The notes beneath the pieces are model-generated. The model did no database searches, was not told the origin of the DNA, and saw nothing but the letters and a program-made list of their open reading frames with translations. The position numbers and the translations under genes are program-made. Positions 51,432-61,475 of a stretch of 64,000 bases of DNA are shown here, in pieces (within the stretch, counting starts at the first letter, position 1; the number at the start of each line of letters is the position of its first letter). Location of the stretch: positions 372,001 to 436,000 of the forward strand of contig NZ_CP037895.1 of the NCBI RefSeq assembly GCF_004634385.1, read 5' to 3'. Source of the DNA: Thermaerobacter sp. FW80. GTDB taxonomy: Bacteria > Bacillota > Sulfobacillia > Thermaerobacterales > Thermaerobacteraceae.

Positions 51432-51868
51432 ATGGTGTCCGTCGTGGAGTTCGCGGCGAGGCTGGACGGTTCCCAGGAGGTCCCTCCCGTCGCCACGCCG
51501 GCCGAGGGGCGCGCGCACCTGTTCTTCATCGACCGCCCCGACAAGCCCGACCTGCTGCTGGTGCTGCTCAGCGTCCGCAACACCCGGGGGTCTTCGCCGC
51601 TCACATCCACCTGGGACGACCGGGCGTGAACGGCCCCATCGTGATGAATCTCTACGGGCCCACGGATCCCGTCGACATCGGCCCCGAGACGCAGATCGTC
51701 AACCGCGCCTTCACCCGGGCGGACCTGGTCGGCCCGCTGGCCGGACGGCCGCTCTCGGACCTGCTGCAGAACATGCTGGCCGGGAACGCCTACGTCAACG
51801 TGCACACCGTCCAGCACTTCGAGGGGGAGATCCGCGGTCAGATCTTCCTGGCCCGCCACGGGCGGTAG
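51432..51868 (+). pseudogene. CHRD-domain protein, interrupted by a frameshift in a G5 run
   Basis: The CHRD fold is split over two frames: MVSVVEFAARLDGSQEVPPV to VRNTRG in the first, then GVFAAHIHLGRPGVNGPIV to EGEIRGQIFLARHG in the second. The break is at the five G of 51586-51590; a sixth G would join both into one 145-aa CHRD protein with all usual parts (HIHLG with the conserved His, VNVHT, EGEIRGQI). ATG 51432 has AGGAG upstream. Either a sequencing error, a real inactivating mutation, or slippage-dependent expression. CHRD domains occur in surface or chordin-like proteins of unknown role; no signal peptide is seen here. Confidence 0.8.
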
Positions 51869-51976
51869 GGCCGTCGCGCCGCCGGCCCCAGCCGCCACGA
51901 GAGCGCCGGCGGCCGGCGCGTCCTCGGCGCGGCCGTGGCGTCGCGCCGCCAGCCCCGGGCGACGCCGACGGGGGCA

Positions 51977-52009
51977 GGGGGCGGTGGCCGATGGGAGGCC
52001 ACCGCCCCC
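51977..52009. terminator. 13-bp hairpin between convergent CHRD and pyrE genes
   Basis: GGGGGCGGTGGCC, 7-nt loop, GGCCACCGCCCCC. It probably ends the long pyr transcript (minus) and the CHRD transcript (plus). No T-run on either side. Confidence 0.7.
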
Positions 52010-52140
52010 GTTGGCCGCCCGCAGGCGCCCGCCGCCCCCCAGGCGACCGCCGGGAAAGAGGCGCGGGTGGGCGCGGCGAGAGGGGCGGGTCCGCGCGGAC
52101 CCCGCGGCGTGGCTCGCCGCCGGAGCGACCGGCTGCGAAC

Positions 52141-52857
52141 TCAGATCTCCTTGGGCGCGACCAGGGGTACGCCGCGGGCGCAGAGGGGGCATTCCTCCGG
52201 GCGAAAGACGGCGGCCGAACGGGTCAGCAGGGCCACCATGGGTACGCCGAAGGCCACCCGGCCTCCGCTGCGGTCGACCACGGCCCCCACCGCTACCACC
52301 CGGCCGCCCGCGGCGGCGACGGCCGCCATGGTCTTGCGGACCGATCCGCCGGTGGTGACCACGTCTTCCACCACGACCACCGGCTCGCCGGGCGCCAACC
52401 GGAACCCGCGCTTGAGGCGCATGGAGCCGTCGGCCTCCTTCTCGGCGAAGAGCGAACGGGCGCCGAGCGCGCGGGCCACCGCGTGGGCCAGGAGCACGCC
52501 CCCCATGGCGGGACCCACCACGGCTCCGTGGGCGGTGCCGGGCCCGGCGGCGCGGCGCGGGTGGCCGGAGGCGACCTCCGGCGGCAGGACGGCCCGCAGC
52601 CGCGCGGCCAGGGCCGCACCCAGGTGCTCGAGCACCGCGGGGTACTGAAAGGCGCGCGCCAGCAGGAAGAACTCGTCGCTGTGGAGGCCTGTGGTCAGCC
52701 GGAAGTGGCCGATCCGATGGGCGCCGGTTTGCTCGAGCAAACCCGCGATGGCGCCGGCCGGGGCGGCCCCGTCGGGCGCCGCCGCCGATGGCGTCCCGCC
52801 CGCGACCGGCGCCGCCCGCTCCGTCGTCGCGTCCCTCGCACCGTCTCCACCAGCCAT
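52141..52857 (-). CDS. pyrE: Orotate phosphoribosyltransferase
   Basis: 238 aa. Makes orotidine monophosphate from orotate and PRPP. The PRPP-binding signature is VVVVEDVVTTGGSVRKTMAAV; substrate parts RIGHFRLTTGLHSDEFFLLA and VVGPAMGGVLLAHAVAR and the mobile loop FAEKEADGSMRLKRGF are intact. The last residues (FRPEECPLCARGVPL) include a C-x2-C pair seen in the longer Thermus/Firmicute PyrE. The first 35 residues are a variable Ala/Gly extension. ATG 52857 is chosen; ATG 52881 is in frame and also possible. Last gene of the operon, 209 nt after pyrF. Confidence 0.92.
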   Translation of the reverse strand: MAGGDGARDATTERAAPVAGGTPSAAAPDGAAPAGAIAGLLEQTGAHRIGHFRLTTGLHSDEFFLLARAFQYPAVLEHLGAALAARLRAVLPPEVASGHPRRAAGPGTAHGAVVGPAMGGVLLAHAVARALGARSLFAEKEADGSMRLKRGFRLAPGEPVVVVEDVVTTGGSVRKTMAAVAAAGGRVVAVGAVVDRSGGRVAFGVPMVALLTRSAAVFRPEECPLCARGVPLVAPKEI

Positions 52858-53003
52858 GCCGCTGCCGCCCTCCCCGTCCATGGGTGACCCGTCGCCCCCA
52901 TCCCGGCATGCCGTCCGCGGGAGGGGTCGGCTCCGGGCCCGTGACGTTGCCGAACCGGATGCCGCCCTCGTCCCGCTCGGGGCAGGCGCCGGCTTCCCGG
53001 TCC

Positions 53004-53129
53004 TCACCCCTGGCCCACCCGAGGCGGTCTTTTGGCGCCGGCCCCGGCGGGCGGGTGCCCCGGCCCTCACCCCTGGCCCGCCCCGGGCGTCGTCCTGGCG
53101 TCGACTCCGGCGGGAGGGTGCCGTGGAGC
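53004..53129. repeat. 63-bp tandem repeat spanning the pyrF stop
   Basis: Two imperfect units, 53004-53066 and 53067-53129. The second is the last 21 codons of pyrF, including the stop; the first is a decayed copy beyond it, so the 3' end of pyrF was duplicated. Each starts TCACCCCTGGCCC and ends near GGCGGG(C/A)GGGTGCC. Confidence 0.75.
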
Positions 53130-53978
53130 CCCGCCGTCGGGGGTGCCGCCGTCCAGGGCCTGCGCGACCTCGCCGGCGATGGCCTCCAGTGCGGCCACGG
53201 GATCCGCCGCGGCGGTCACGGGCCGTCCCACCACCAGGTAGTCCGCCCCGGCGGCGATGGCCTCGGCCGGCGTGGCCACCCGCTGCTGGTCGCCCCGCGG
53301 GCTGCCGGCAGGGCGGATGCCCGGGGTCACCAGCCACACGCCAGGCCCCACCGTGGCCCGCACCACCCGCAACTCCGCCGGCGAGCAGACGACGCCGGCC
53401 AACCCCCATGCCCGGGCGTTGCCGGCACGGCGCGCCGCCTCCGCCCCGAGGGGCAGGCGGGCACCGGTGGCCTCGGCGTACGCCGCTCCTGCCAAGCTGG
53501 TGAGCACCGTGACCCCGATCACCCGCGGTGCGGGGACGCCCGCGGCGGCGGCTCCCGCGGCCGCTCCCTCCACCGCCGCCCGGCACATGTCGCGCCCGCC
53601 CGCCAGATGCACCGTCAGCAGCCAGGCGCCGCGAGCCCCCAGGGCGCGGGCCGCGCCGTAGACGGTATGGGGGATGTCGTGCAGCTTGGCGTCGACGAAG
53701 ACCCGCAGCCCCCGCCCGGCCAGCCGGTCGATCCAGCCCGGACCCTGGGCGTAGAGCATCTCCAGGCCGATCTTGAAGGCGCAGCCCGCCGGGGCGAGCT
53801 GGTCCACCAGCGCCTGGGCCCGCCCCGCGTCGGCCACGTCCAGCGCGACGATCAGCCGTTCCGCCCCCGGCACGGTGCCCCCCATCGCCGGCTTCCCCCT
53901 TCCCGGTCGTCCCCCGCCGCGGTCCGGCGGCATCCCCGCTCCGCCGCCGATGCCCTCCGCGGTCGCGTCCTCCGGCAT
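53067..53978 (-). CDS. pyrF: Orotidine 5'-phosphate decarboxylase
   Basis: 303 aa barrel enzyme making UMP. The catalytic Asp-Lys-Asp set lies in VFVDAKLHDIPHTVYGAA; LIVALDVADAGRAQALVDQL opens the barrel, and VTPGIRPAGSPRGDQQRV with DYLVVGRPVTAAADP bind phosphate. The core starts only at residue 40; before it is a Gly/Pro-rich leader that differs from usual 230-240-aa enzymes, and the C-terminus has about 30 extra residues, partly from a 63-bp duplication. ATG 53978 overlaps the pyrD stop (TGATG) and has GGAGGG upstream; an internal start at MGGTVPGAERL would give the standard length. Confidence 0.94.
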   Translation of the reverse strand: MPEDATAEGIGGGAGMPPDRGGGRPGRGKPAMGGTVPGAERLIVALDVADAGRAQALVDQLAPAGCAFKIGLEMLYAQGPGWIDRLAGRGLRVFVDAKLHDIPHTVYGAARALGARGAWLLTVHLAGGRDMCRAAVEGAAAGAAAAGVPAPRVIGVTVLTSLAGAAYAEATGARLPLGAEAARRAGNARAWGLAGVVCSPAELRVVRATVGPGVWLVTPGIRPAGSPRGDQQRVATPAEAIAAGADYLVVGRPVTAAADPVAALEAIAGEVAQALDGGTPDGGAPRHPPAGVDARTTPGAGQG

Positions 53979-55063
53979 CAACCGCCGTCCCTCCAGGAGC
54001 ACCCGGTCAGCGGGCTCCGTTCCCCGGCGGGCGCGGCGGCGCCGGCGCGCCCGCCGGCCGCCGCTCCGGCCGGCCCTGAAGGCGCCGTTCCGCCGGGCTC
54101 CTCGCGGCGGTGGGCGCGCCCGGTCAGCTCGGCGGCGCCGATCCCCTTGGCGGCCAGGATCGCGGCCAGTTCGTCCAGCACCCGCACCGGCGCCCGGGGG
54201 TCGACGAGGGCGGCGGTGCCCACCGCGACCGCCGCCGCCCCGGCCAGCATCAGCTCGGCCGCATCGCGGCCCGAGGCCACGCCGCCCATGCCCAGGATGG
54301 GCGCCCGCAGCCGCCGGTAGACCTCCCAGATGCACCGCACCGCCACCGGCCGGATGGCCGGACCCGACAGACCGCCCGTCACCGCCGCCAGGGCCGGCCG
54401 CTCCCCCTCGACGTCGATGGCGGCCCCGCGCACCGTGTTGATCAGCGACAGCGCATCCGCGCCCGCCTCCAGCACCGCCGCGGCCAGCGCGGGCAGGTCG
54501 CCCGCCTCGGGGGACAGCTTGACCAGCAGGGGCCGCTGCGTGACGCGCCGCACCGCCCGCACCAGGGAAGCGGCCACGGCCGGGTCGCTGCCGAACTCGA
54601 GCCCCCCGGCCTTGACGTTGGGACAGGACACGTTGAGCTCCAGGGCGTCGACCCCGGCGGCATCGAGCCGCCGGGCCACCTCCACGTACTCGGCCTCCGT
54701 CTTGCCGACCACGTTGGCGATGACGGGCACGTCGAAGCGGCGCAGCCAGGGCAGGTCGTTGTGGACGAAGTGATCGACGCCCGGGTTCTGCAGGCCGATG
54801 GCGTTGAGCATCCCCGCCGGCGTCTCCACGGCCCGCGGCGGGGGGTTGCCGGGCCAGGGCTCCAGGCTGAGGCCCTTGACGGTGACCGCCCCGAGGACAC
54901 CCAGGTCGTAGAAGGCGGCCGCCTCGCGGCCGTAGCCGAAGGTGCCGGCGGCGGTCACCACCGGGTTCTTCAGGCGGAGAGGGCCCAGGCGCACCTCGAG
55001 CCGCGGTCGCCGCGCCCCGTCCCCGTCGCCGGGCCCGTGGTGCGGGGCCTGTCGATCCCTCAC
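53978..55063 (-). CDS. pyrD: Dihydroorotate dehydrogenase B, catalytic subunit
   Basis: 361 aa FMN enzyme oxidising dihydroorotate to orotate; class 1B partners with PyrK to use NAD. Conserved segments are NPVVTAAGTFGYGREAAAF, GLQNPGVDHFV, LELNVSCPNVKAGGLEFG with the catalytic Cys of class 1B, KLSPEAGDL, and GMGGVASGRDAAELMLAGA. The C-terminal 45 residues are a low-complexity extension. GTG 55063 overlaps the pyrK stop (GTGA) with GGGGAGGT just upstream, showing tight coupling with its electron-transfer partner. Confidence 0.95.
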   Translation of the reverse strand: MRDRQAPHHGPGDGDGARRPRLEVRLGPLRLKNPVVTAAGTFGYGREAAAFYDLGVLGAVTVKGLSLEPWPGNPPPRAVETPAGMLNAIGLQNPGVDHFVHNDLPWLRRFDVPVIANVVGKTEAEYVEVARRLDAAGVDALELNVSCPNVKAGGLEFGSDPAVAASLVRAVRRVTQRPLLVKLSPEAGDLPALAAAVLEAGADALSLINTVRGAAIDVEGERPALAAVTGGLSGPAIRPVAVRCIWEVYRRLRAPILGMGGVASGRDAAELMLAGAAAVAVGTAALVDPRAPVRVLDELAAILAAKGIGAAELTGRAHRREEPGGTAPSGPAGAAAGGRAGAAAPAGERSPLTGCSWRDGG

Positions 55064-56184
55064 AGGACCACCTCCCCGGCGGCGAACCAGCGCCCCTCCC
55101 GGCAAGCCCGGACGTAGCGGGTCCCCCCTCCGCCCCGCACCGGGACCGCGCACGCCAGGCACGCGCCGTACCCGCAGGGCATGTAGGCGTCGACCACCAG
55201 GAAGGCATCCACCGGCCGACCGTCCACGGCCCGCTGGACCTGCCGCAGGAACGGGGGCGGCCCGGCGGCAAACAGCCGCGGGCGCGGGCCGCCTGCGCTC
55301 CCGGGCGGCGGGGCGGGCCCGGTGGTGCCGGGGGCCGCGCCCGACCCCCCGACGCGGGGGTCGTCGCCCGCGGCGAGGCCGCCATCCGCCGGCACGACCG
55401 CGGCGATCCGACCCGGGGCACCGGTCCCGCACCCGACGCCGGACGAACCGGCCGCCCCGGTGGCACCCGCCCTGTCGCCGAAGGCGGACGCCAGCAGGCT
55501 CAGGACCTGGCGCGGCGGCAGGACGGTGAGATGGCCCGGCACCGGGGCGGCCCGCACCCCTTCCTCCCCCGCGGCCGCAGCCCCCGCGGCCCCGGCGCCC
55601 GCGGCGGGCGCCCGCGGGAGCAGGGTCGACCACAGGTCCGCCAGCGCCGCCGCGTCGTCCCCCTCGGCGGCCAGCAGGACCGTCACCGGCACCCCCGCCG
55701 CCACGGCCCGGGCGGCCAGGAGCCGCAGGGCGACCGCCTGCCAGCCCAGGGCGGCAAGCCACAGGGGCGCAGGGCCATCCCCCGCCGCGCGCACCGGCGC
55801 GGGCCGGCCCAGCGGCCCCAGCAGCGCGACCGCGGTGCCGGGGGCGAGGCCCGCCAGCTGGGCGGTCCCCGGCCCGACGACCCGGTAGACCAGGACGATG
55901 CGACCCGTGTCGGGATCGGCATCCGCGATGGAGAAGGGCCGGCCCAGGTAGGGGCGCCCCGCCTCCGCGGCGCCCGGCCGCACCTGGACGAACTGCAGGG
56001 GCCCGGCCGCCGCGGCCACGGCGGGAGCCTCCAGGATCGTGGAGGCCACGCCCGGAGCCACGGACCGCGTGCGCACCACCCGGGCCGTGACCGCCCACGG
56101 CGGCCCGCCGGCCCCGGGTACCCGCGCCCCGCCGGCCGATGGTCCCGATCCGACGGGCGGCCGACCGGGCCCCTCGTCCCTCAT
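55060..56184 (-). CDS. pyrK: Dihydroorotate dehydrogenase B, electron transfer subunit
   Basis: 374 aa; the usual length is about 260. Carries FAD ([16 protein letters not shown]) and a [2Fe-2S] cluster near the C-terminus ([16 protein letters not shown], then VRACREG), passing electrons from PyrD to NAD. Between the nucleotide domain and cluster domain sits an Ala/Gly/Pro insert of roughly 90 residues (about 200-290) containing an exact GGACGAACCGG word (55441). A variable 30-residue leader precedes [17 protein letters not shown] 56184 overlaps the carB stop (ATGA). Confidence 0.93.
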   Translation of the reverse strand: MRDEGPGRPPVGSGPSAGGARVPGAGGPPWAVTARVVRTRSVAPGVASTILEAPAVAAAAGPLQFVQVRPGAAEAGRPYLGRPFSIADADPDTGRIVLVYRVVGPGTAQLAGLAPGTAVALLGPLGRPAPVRAAGDGPAPLWLAALGWQAVALRLLAARAVAAGVPVTVLLAAEGDDAAALADLWSTLLPRAPAAGAGAAGAAAAGEEGVRAAPVPGHLTVLPPRQVLSLLASAFGDRAGATGAAGSSGVGCGTGAPGRIAAVVPADGGLAAGDDPRVGGSGAAPGTTGPAPPPGSAGGPRPRLFAAGPPPFLRQVQRAVDGRPVDAFLVVDAYMPCGYGACLACAVPVRGGGGTRYVRACREGRWFAAGEVVL

Positions 56185-59100
56185 CGCAGCAGCACCTCGG
56201 CGCGGGCCACCGGTTCCAGGTCCTGGAGCGCCCGCACCGTGGCGGCCAGGGCCCGCCGGTCCGGATGGCGCATCAGCACCTCCACCAGGGCGGCGGCGGT
56301 GTCCAGCGAGGTCAGGCACGGGATGCCGCGCTCCACCGCCGTCCGCCGGATCCGGAACCCGTCCCGCTCCGGCCGGCGCCCCTCCGTCAGGGTGTTGATC
56401 ACCAGCCGCACGCGGCCGTCGCGCAGGGCATCGAGCAGCGGCGCGCCGCCCGACCGGGCCCCGCCGCCGGGCGCCGGCTCGGCCGCGCCGCCGGCGGACG
56501 CCGCCGCATCGACGGCCCGGCCGCCGTTGGGGGCGGCGCCCGCCGTCGGGTCCCCCGCGGCGCGGGACGCGACCGGCCGGCGGGCGGGGCTGCCCGGTTC
56601 CGCCGTCCCGGCGCCCGAGATCTTGGGCAGCACCGTGACCTCCAGGCCCGCGGCGCGCAGGGCGGCCGCCGTCCCCGGTGTGGCGTACAGCCGGTAGCCC
56701 GCCGCCGCCAGCCGCCGGCCCAGTTCCACCGCGGCCGGCTTGTCGGCGTCGGCCACCGTCAGCAGCACCCCCTCCCCCGGGGCCGGCAGCTTCATCCCCG
56801 CCGCCAGCAGCCCGCGGGCCAGGGCGCCCTCCAGCGTGGTGTCGACGCCCATGACCTCGCCGGTGGACTGCATCTCCGGCCCCAGCGAGGGATCGACCCC
56901 GGGCAGCTTGTTCCACGAGAACACCGGCAGCTTCACCGCCACGTGGCCCGGCGGCGGCAGCAGGCCGGTGCGCCAGCCCAGGTCCGCCAGCCGCTCCCCC
57001 AGCGCCGCGCGGGTGGCCAGCTCGGTCAGGGGCACCCCGGTGGCCTTGGTGATGAAGGGCACGGTGCGGCTGGCCCGCGGGTTCACCTCCAGCACGTACA
57101 GGTCGCACCCGTCCCAGACGAACTGCAGGTTGATCACGCCGCGCACCCCGAGGGCTCGGGCCAGGGCGACGGTGGCCGCCTCCACCTGGGCCAGCACCGC
57201 CGGGGGCACCCCTGGCGCCGGCACCACGGCGATGGAGTCGCCCGAGTGGACCCCCGCCCGCTCGATGTGGCGCATCACCGCGGGGATCACCACCGTCTCC
57301 CCGTCGGCCACGGCGTCGACCTCCAGCTCCATCCCGGCGATGTACCGGTCGACCCACACCGGCCGGTCGCCGGCCACCCGGGCCGCCGTCTCCAGATAGC
57401 GGGCCAGTTCCTCCGGCGAGCGGGCCACCTGCATGGCACGGCCCCCCAGCACGTAGGAGGGCCGGACGATCACCGGGTAGCCGATGCGGTCCGCCGCCGC
57501 GAGGGCCTCCGCCACCGACCGCGCCGCCGCCCCCGGCGGCCGCCGCAGCCCGAGCCGGGCTAGCAGCTGGTCGAACCGCTCACGGCTCTCCGCCACGTCG
57601 ACGGCGTCGGGGGCGGTGCCCAGGATGCGCACCCCGGCCGCCGCCAGGGGCGCCACCAGGTTGACCGCCGTCTGCCCGCCGAACTGGGCCAGCACCCCCA
57701 CGGGCCGTTCCAGGTCCAGCACGTTGCGCACGTCCTCCGCCGTCAGGGGCTCGAAGTAGAGCCGGTCGGCGGTGTCGAAGTCGGTGCTCACCGTCTCCGG
57801 GTTGTTGTTGACGATCACCGCCCGGTAACCCAGGGCGCGCAGGGTGCGGACGGCGTGGACCGAGCTGTAGTCGAACTCGATGCCCTGGCTGATGCGGATG
57901 GGCCCCGCGCCCAGCACCACCACCACGGGGCGGTCGCCGTCCTCGGCCTTGCGCGGCCCCGCCTCGTCGGCCTCGCCGTAGGTCGAGTAGAAGTAGGGCG
58001 TCAGCGCCTCGAACTCCGCCGCGCAGGTGTCGACCATCTTGTACCCGGCGCGGATGCCCGCCGCGAGCCGCGCCCGCCGCACCGCCTCCTCGGACGAACC
58101 GGCCAGCTGGGCGATGCGGCGGTCCGTCAGACCCAGGCGCTTGGCCTCGAGGAGCAGATCCGGCGGCAGCCCGGGTACGGCGCCGGTGGCGGTGGCGCCG
58201 CCTCCCCGCCGCCCCACCTGCCGCAGCCGCTCCTCCAGCGCCACCACCCGGGCGATGCGGTGCAGGAAGAACCGGTCGATGCCGGTCCACCGGTGGAGCT
58301 CCTCCACGCTGTGGCCGCGGCGCAGCGCCTCCGCCAGGAGGAACAGCCGCCGGTCGTCGCCCTCCCGGATGGCTGCCTCCAGGGCCGGTTCGTCCAGATC
58401 GCGGGCCTCGGGCCACTCCAGGGCGTCGACCCCGATCTCCAGCGACCGCACCGCCTTGAGCAGCGCCCCCTCGAAGCTGCGGTCGATGGCCATGACCTCG
58501 CCCGTCGCCTTCATCTGGGTGCCCAGGCGCCGGTCGGCGGTGGCGAACTTGTCGAAGGGCCAGCGGGGGATCTTGACCACGACATAGTCCAGGGCCGGCT
58601 CGAAGAGGGCCGAGGTGCCCGTGATGGGGTTGCGGATCTCGTCCAGCCGGCGGCCCAGGGCCACCCGCGCCGCCACCTTGGCGATGGGGTAGCCCGTGGC
58701 CTTGGACGCCAGGGCGCTGGAGCGGCTGACCCGGGGGTTGACCTCGATGACCCGGTACTCCGCCCCGTCGGGCCGCAGGGCCAGCTGGACGTTGCAGCCT
58801 CCCTCCACCCCGATGGCGTCGACGATGCGCAGGGACGCCGAGCGCAGTCGCTGCAGCTGCCGGTCGGTCAGGGTCAGGGCGGGCGCCACCACGATGCTGT
58901 CGCCGGTGTGCACGCCGACGGGGTCCACGTTCTCCATGCTGCAGATGGCGATGGCGTTGCCGGCCCCGTCGCGGATGACCTCGAACTCGATCTCCTTCCA
59001 GCCCAGCAGGCTCTCTTCCAGGAGGACCTGGCCGATGGGGCTGGCCGTCAGGCCGCGGTCGACCAGCGCCGCAAGCTCCCGCTCGTCCCGGGCGATGCCG

Positions 59101-59729
59101 CCGCCGGTGCCGCCCAGGGTGTAGCCGGGCCGCGCGATGACGGGGAAGCCCACCTGCCGGGCGAAGGCCAGCGCCTCCTCGTAGGAGCGCACGATGGTGC
59201 TGCGGGGGACGGGCTCGCCGATGGCGAGCATCAGCCGCTTGAAGGCATCGCGGTCCTCCGCCCGCTGGATCGCCTCGGGCGGCGTGCCCAGCAGCCGCAC
59301 CCCGTACCGCTCCAGCACCCCCGACCGCACCAGCTCCATGGCCAGGTTGAGGCCCACCTGGCCGCCCAGGGTGGGCAGCACGGCGTCGGGCCGCTCCTTG
59401 CGGATCACCGCCTCGGCGAACTCCGCCGTCAAGGGCTCGACGTAGACCCGGTCGGCGGTGCCGGGGTCCGTCATCACCGTGGCGGGGTTGGAATTGAGCA
59501 GGACCACCTCCAGGCCCTCTTCCTTGAGGGCGCGGCACGCCTGGGTGCCCGAGTAGTCGAACTCCGCCGCCTGGCCGATGATGATGGGGCCCGAGCCGAT
59601 GACCAGCACCTTGCGCACGCCGGCGGGCGCGCCGGCGGCCGTGCCGGCCGCGGCCCGGCGCCCGGTCGCCGTCCCCGCCCCGGCACCCGCCGCCGGGGAT
59701 CGATCCCGGTGCGGACCCGCCTCAGGCAC
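56181..59729 (-). CDS. carB: Carbamoyl-phosphate synthase large subunit
   Basis: 1182 aa; typical length is about 1070. Makes carbamoyl phosphate from bicarbonate, ammonia and two ATP. Two ATP-grasp halves: the first opens [20 protein letters not shown], with [10 protein letters not shown] and [20 protein letters not shown]; the second starts [20 protein letters not shown], with [12 protein letters not shown] and [20 protein letters not shown]. The C-terminal regulatory MGS-like domain ([16 protein letters not shown] to [11 protein letters not shown]) is split by a 60-residue Ala/Gly insert. The first 30 residues are variable. GTG 59729 overlaps the carA end by 8 nt, with GAAGGGGGG upstream. 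Two exact copies of the dispersed word lie inside (58092, 58385). Confidence 0.96.
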   Translation of the reverse strand: MPEAGPHRDRSPAAGAGAGTATGRRAAAGTAAGAPAGVRKVLVIGSGPIIIGQAAEFDYSGTQACRALKEEGLEVVLLNSNPATVMTDPGTADRVYVEPLTAEFAEAVIRKERPDAVLPTLGGQVGLNLAMELVRSGVLERYGVRLLGTPPEAIQRAEDRDAFKRLMLAIGEPVPRSTIVRSYEEALAFARQVGFPVIARPGYTLGGTGGGIARDERELAALVDRGLTASPIGQVLLEESLLGWKEIEFEVIRDGAGNAIAICSMENVDPVGVHTGDSIVVAPALTLTDRQLQRLRSASLRIVDAIGVEGGCNVQLALRPDGAEYRVIEVNPRVSRSSALASKATGYPIAKVAARVALGRRLDEIRNPITGTSALFEPALDYVVVKIPRWPFDKFATADRRLGTQMKATGEVMAIDRSFEGALLKAVRSLEIGVDALEWPEARDLDEPALEAAIREGDDRRLFLLAEALRRGHSVEELHRWTGIDRFFLHRIARVVALEERLRQVGRRGGGATATGAVPGLPPDLLLEAKRLGLTDRRIAQLAGSSEEAVRRARLAAGIRAGYKMVDTCAAEFEALTPYFYSTYGEADEAGPRKAEDGDRPVVVVLGAGPIRISQGIEFDYSSVHAVRTLRALGYRAVIVNNNPETVSTDFDTADRLYFEPLTAEDVRNVLDLERPVGVLAQFGGQTAVNLVAPLAAAGVRILGTAPDAVDVAESRERFDQLLARLGLRRPPGAAARSVAEALAAADRIGYPVIVRPSYVLGGRAMQVARSPEELARYLETAARVAGDRPVWVDRYIAGMELEVDAVADGETVVIPAVMRHIERAGVHSGDSIAVVPAPGVPPAVLAQVEAATVALARALGVRGVINLQFVWDGCDLYVLEVNPRASRTVPFITKATGVPLTELATRAALGERLADLGWRTGLLPPPGHVAVKLPVFSWNKLPGVDPSLGPEMQSTGEVMGVDTTLEGALARGLLAAGMKLPAPGEGVLLTVADADKPAAVELGRRLAAAGYRLYATPGTAAALRAAGLEVTVLPKISGAGTAEPGSPARRPVASRAAGDPTAGAAPNGGRAVDAAASAGGAAEPAPGGGARSGGAPLLDALRDGRVRLVINTLTEGRRPERDGFRIRRTAVERGIPCLTSLDTAAALVEVLMRHPDRRALAATVRALQDLEPVARAEVLLR

Positions 59730-61287
59730 CGGCGATCCCCCCTTCCACCGCCCCCGGCGCCGCCGCCAGCCATCGCCCCGCTGCGGCCGGTGCAGGCCCG
59801 GTCCCCCCGGCCGGCCGCTCCGCACCCGCCGCGCGTCCCGCGCCGGTCGCCGGAGCCGCGGCGGACCCCCGCCCCGCGCCGACGGCCGCTCCTTCGGCCG
59901 CCCGCGCCGGCGCCCCGCCGGTCACCTGGCGGAGGAACTCGGCCAGCAGCGGCGCCGCGTCCCGCGGACCGGGCGCCGCCTCGGGGTGGAACTGCAGGCC
60001 GCGCACCGGCAGGTGGGGGTGGCACAGCCCCTCCACCGTGCCGTCGTTGAGGTTGACGTGGGTGACGATCAGGCCCGCCGCCTCGAGGGATTCGGCGTCC
60101 AGGGCGTAGCCGTGGTTCTGGGAGGTCATGAAGACCCGCCCCTCGCCGCCCCCCGCGCCGGCCCAGGCCGCCACCGCGATCTCCTTCACCGGGTGGTTGG
60201 CGCCGCGGTGGCCGAAGGGCAGCTTGTAGGCGCGGCCGCCGAAGGCCAGGCCGAGCAGCTGGTGGCCAAGACAAATGCCGAAGGTGGGCACCGCCTCGGC
60301 GACGCGCCGCACGGTGCCCAGCACCTCGCCCAGGTCCCGCGGGTCGCCGGGGCCGTTGGACAGGATCACCACGTCGGGCCGCAGGGCCAGGATGTCGTCG
60401 GCGGGGGTGCGCGCGGGGACCACGGTCACGCGCCAGCCCTGGGCCACCAGCGCCCGGAGGATGTTGCGCTTGACGCCGAAGTCCACCAGGACGGCGTGGT
60501 GCCCGGCCCCGGCCGGCACCGCGGGTCCGGCCGACCCGACGCCGTCCGGCGCGGGGATCGCGCCGTCAGGGGTGGCGGTGGCTGCCCGAGGCGGTTCGAG
60601 CCGGTACGGCCGGCGGGTGCCCGCCTCCAGGGCGGACGGCGGCCGCCAGCGGGCGGCGCGCGCCGCCAGCTCCTCCACGGGGACGCCGAAGTCGGTGGTG
60701 AGCACCCCCCGCAGCGTGCCGTGGCGCCGCAGGTGCCGGGTCAGGGCCCGGGTGTCGAACCCGTCGGCCGCCGGCACGCCGGCGGCCGCCAGGTGCGCCG
60801 CCAGCGGCTGGAGCCCGACGGCGCCGGCGTCGAACAACTCGCGGGCGATCAACGCCTGGACCCGCGGACCGGCCGACTCGTCCTCGCCGTCGTGCACACC
60901 GTAGTTGCCCACCAACGGGTAGGTCAGGACCACGATCTGTCCGTCGTAGGAGGGATCCGACAGCAGCTCCTGGTAGCCCGTCATCGCGGTGTTGAAGACC
61001 ACCTCGCCGGTCACGGCCCAGGCCCCTCCCGCGCCGCCGCGCCCGGGGCCCGGCCCCGCCACCAGGCGGCCGAACCACTGGGTGCCGTCTTCCAGCACCA
61101 GCCGGGCGGGGACGACGTCCGCGCGGGCCGGGGCCGCCGCCCCATCGGCGCCCCTGCCGGCCACCCGAGCGGCGCCTCGCCCGGCCACCGGCGCCACCTG
61201 TGCGCTCGCACCCCGCACGGCCGCGTGGGGGGCAGGGTCGCCGTCGCGGAGCGCCGGCGCAGGGGGGACGGGCTCACCGCAGTCCAT
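59722..61287 (-). CDS. carA: Carbamoyl-phosphate synthase small (glutaminase) subunit
   Basis: 521 aa; typical length is about 360-380. Supplies ammonia from glutamine to CarB. The N-domain begins at [14 protein letters not shown] after a 60-residue leader, with [20 protein letters not shown] and [10 protein letters not shown]. The class I amidotransferase domain has [11 protein letters not shown], the nucleophile in [15 protein letters not shown], and the His-Glu pair in [13 protein letters not shown] Pro/Ala insert near 270-295 and a 65-residue Ala/Gly tail account for the rest. ATG 61287 is chosen over the open frame to 61449 because AGGAGG lies 8 nt upstream. A separate promoter with an ARG-box-like site precedes it. 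Confidence 0.95.
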   Translation of the reverse strand: MDCGEPVPPAPALRDGDPAPHAAVRGASAQVAPVAGRGAARVAGRGADGAAAPARADVVPARLVLEDGTQWFGRLVAGPGPGRGGAGGAWAVTGEVVFNTAMTGYQELLSDPSYDGQIVVLTYPLVGNYGVHDGEDESAGPRVQALIARELFDAGAVGLQPLAAHLAAAGVPAADGFDTRALTRHLRRHGTLRGVLTTDFGVPVEELAARAARWRPPSALEAGTRRPYRLEPPRAATATPDGAIPAPDGVGSAGPAVPAGAGHHAVLVDFGVKRNILRALVAQGWRVTVVPARTPADDILALRPDVVILSNGPGDPRDLGEVLGTVRRVAEAVPTFGICLGHQLLGLAFGGRAYKLPFGHRGANHPVKEIAVAAWAGAGGGEGRVFMTSQNHGYALDAESLEAAGLIVTHVNLNDGTVEGLCHPHLPVRGLQFHPEAAPGPRDAAPLLAEFLRQVTGGAPARAAEGAAVGAGRGSAAAPATGAGRAAGAERPAGGTGPAPAAAGRWLAAAPGAVEGGIAGA

Positions 61288-61420
61288 CCTTCGTGCCTCC
61301 TTTGCCCGGATCGGCTCGCGGGTCGCACGGGCCGCGCCTCCGGCCGTGGCGTCGTGCACGTCGTCCCTGGTGCCGTGCACGTCCTTCATGGGCGAGGCGA
61401 CGGCCGCGGTACGAGCGGTC

Positions 61421-61475
61421 TGCATAAATATACACGCACTCTTTAACATTATACAAACCTCCGCCAGCCCGTCAC
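61421..61475 (-). promoter_or_regulatory. Internal promoter before carA with ARG-box-like operator
   Basis: Minus strand: GTGACG (61475-61470), a 16-bp spacer, perfect TATAAT (61453-61448). About +7 to +20 is TGTATATTTATGCA (61434-61421), an exact fit to the arginine repressor pattern TGNATWWWWATNCA. Carbamoyl phosphate feeds both arginine and pyrimidines, so ArgR control of carAB is biochemically sensible. The -35 overlaps the last codons of pyrC. Confidence 0.75.

Noticed and set aside
57855-60050. 731-codon plus-strand frame opposite carB
   Set aside because: Shadow of carB/carA third-position G+C bias; contains no recognisable domain and the minus strand is clearly coding.
61288-61440. 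PyrR-type attenuator in the carA leader
   Set aside because: No anti-antiterminator consensus or terminator hairpin with U-run was found; the ARG-box-like site explains the region better.
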